Assembly: GCF_964036595.1 (NCBI RefSeq)
Contig: NZ_OZ038523.1
Span: forward strand, 3,912,501-3,976,500
Source of the DNA: Tenacibaculum sp. 190524A05c
GTDB lineage: Bacteria > Bacteroidota > Bacteroidia > Flavobacteriales > Flavobacteriaceae
Reading direction: 5' to 3'
DNA length: 64,000 nt
Positions 63,652-64,000 of the stretch are shown here, in pieces. Under the pieces are notes generated by a model. It did no database searches. It had not been told where the DNA came from and was given only the letters and a program-made list of their open reading frames with translations. The stretch's first letter is position 1, and every line of letters begins with the position of its first letter. The translations under genes were made by a program, and so were the position numbers.

Positions 63652-64000
63652 TTAATAAAAATCATAATATAAACTCCATTCATTAGTCTGTTCGTTTTTA
63701 GCAAACATTAGACTTCCATTGTCGATTACATTAAGGTTTATTTTTTCGTCAGATGTAATTTGAAATACAAACTCAAATCCATCACCAAATCCATCGTAAA
63801 TTCCAATTCCAGATTGGCAATAGGAAGGAAATCCACCTATTTTATGCTCATACTGATGAAAGTCAGCTATATCATAATAATCTTCAATTTCTCCATTATT
63901 TTCCAGTTCGAGTATTTCATCTTCTAATTCTTCTGATAAACCACCACCATCCCAAATTGGACAATCTTGTCTTTTTTCTGCTTTTAGAGGAAACGGCTTT
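63652..64000 (-). CDS. DUF1963/YwqG-like protein, C-terminal part (runs off the window)
   Basis: The minus-strand frame from the window edge to a TAA at 63652 has no stop in 115 codons and no in-window start, so it is the C-terminal part of a gene that continues beyond 64000. The sequence includes QDCPIWDGGGLSEEL, HKIGGFPSYCQSGIG, GDGFEFVFQITSDEK and WSLYYDFY, the pattern of DUF1963 (YwqG-like) proteins, which recur in Bacteroidota variable loci and beside toxin-immunity genes. It reads on through the right-hand edge. Confidence 0.78.
   Translation of the reverse strand, partial: KPFPLKAEKRQDCPIWDGGGLSEELEDEILELENNGEIEDYYDIADFHQYEHKIGGFPSYCQSGIGIYDGFGDGFEFVFQITSDEKINLNVIDNGSLMFAKNEQTNEWSLYYDFY

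Noticed and set aside
1-64000. CRISPR arrays, tRNA/rRNA genes, insertion sequences and prophage
   Set aside because: I looked for regular direct repeats, tRNA-like arms, transposase signatures and phage structural genes and saw none. This is by reading only; tRNAscan-SE, ISfinder and a repeat finder would settle it.

Overview
The window reads as chromosome of a member of the Flavobacteriaceae (Bacteroidota), probably a marine genus of the Tenacibaculum/Polaribacter kind; genus and species cannot be fixed from this sequence. The reasons are low G+C, weak Shine-Dalgarno sites, promoters of the Bacteroidota form TTTG-N17-23-TAnnTTTG, a menaquinone pathway, a flavobacterial-type LptD, and many lipoproteins and outer-membrane barrels. 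No rRNA, tRNA, CRISPR array, insertion sequence or phage structural gene was seen.

Positions 1-34000 are mostly ordinary core genome. They hold lpxK (lipid A), a mannose-1-phosphate guanylyltransferase operon with SprT-like, SDR and DUF898 genes, an amidohydrolase, a beta-helix lipoprotein paired with a glutaminyl cyclase, and rpmE type B with a clear promoter. They also hold an FMN glutamate-synthase-like protein, an RlmG-like methyltransferase, gcvP, yaaA, L-serine dehydratase, a DUF2853 protein, a TPR protein, a sodium/solute symporter and pfkA-gapA. A 414-base gap upstream of the gcvP terminator holds nested inverted repeats and a plus-strand terminator without a gene, a small-RNA candidate.

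Positions 34000-43000 hold a secreted, membrane-anchored TPR-CHAT protease-like protein facing a TPR membrane protein, then ridA, lptD, a divergent N-acetylmuramoyl-L-alanine amidase and an MlaD/MCE protein (envelope biogenesis).

Positions 44000-52100 form one long plus-strand run. It starts with a membrane iron-sulfur protein and its cysteine-rich partner, followed by menA, an MBL hydrolase, an SRPBCC protein, menC, a CPBP membrane protease and menE. The likely theme is menaquinone synthesis plus a menaquinone-linked iron-sulfur electron carrier. The cysteine-rich partner has lost the cysteines expected in its N-terminal half.

Positions 52100-56400 hold a zinc-ribbon membrane protein, a two-domain cysteine-dioxygenase-like protein and a secreted vWA protein with a SusC-like N-terminus. 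From about 56460 to the right edge every gene is on the minus strand, small, AT-rich and mostly unrecognised. Several overlap or abut, some begin with TTG, three have zinc-ribbon cysteine pairs, one has a thioredoxin fold with a broken CxxC, and a DUF1963-like gene runs off the edge. This is an accessory island, perhaps an array of immunity or defence genes whose parent locus would lie beyond 64000.
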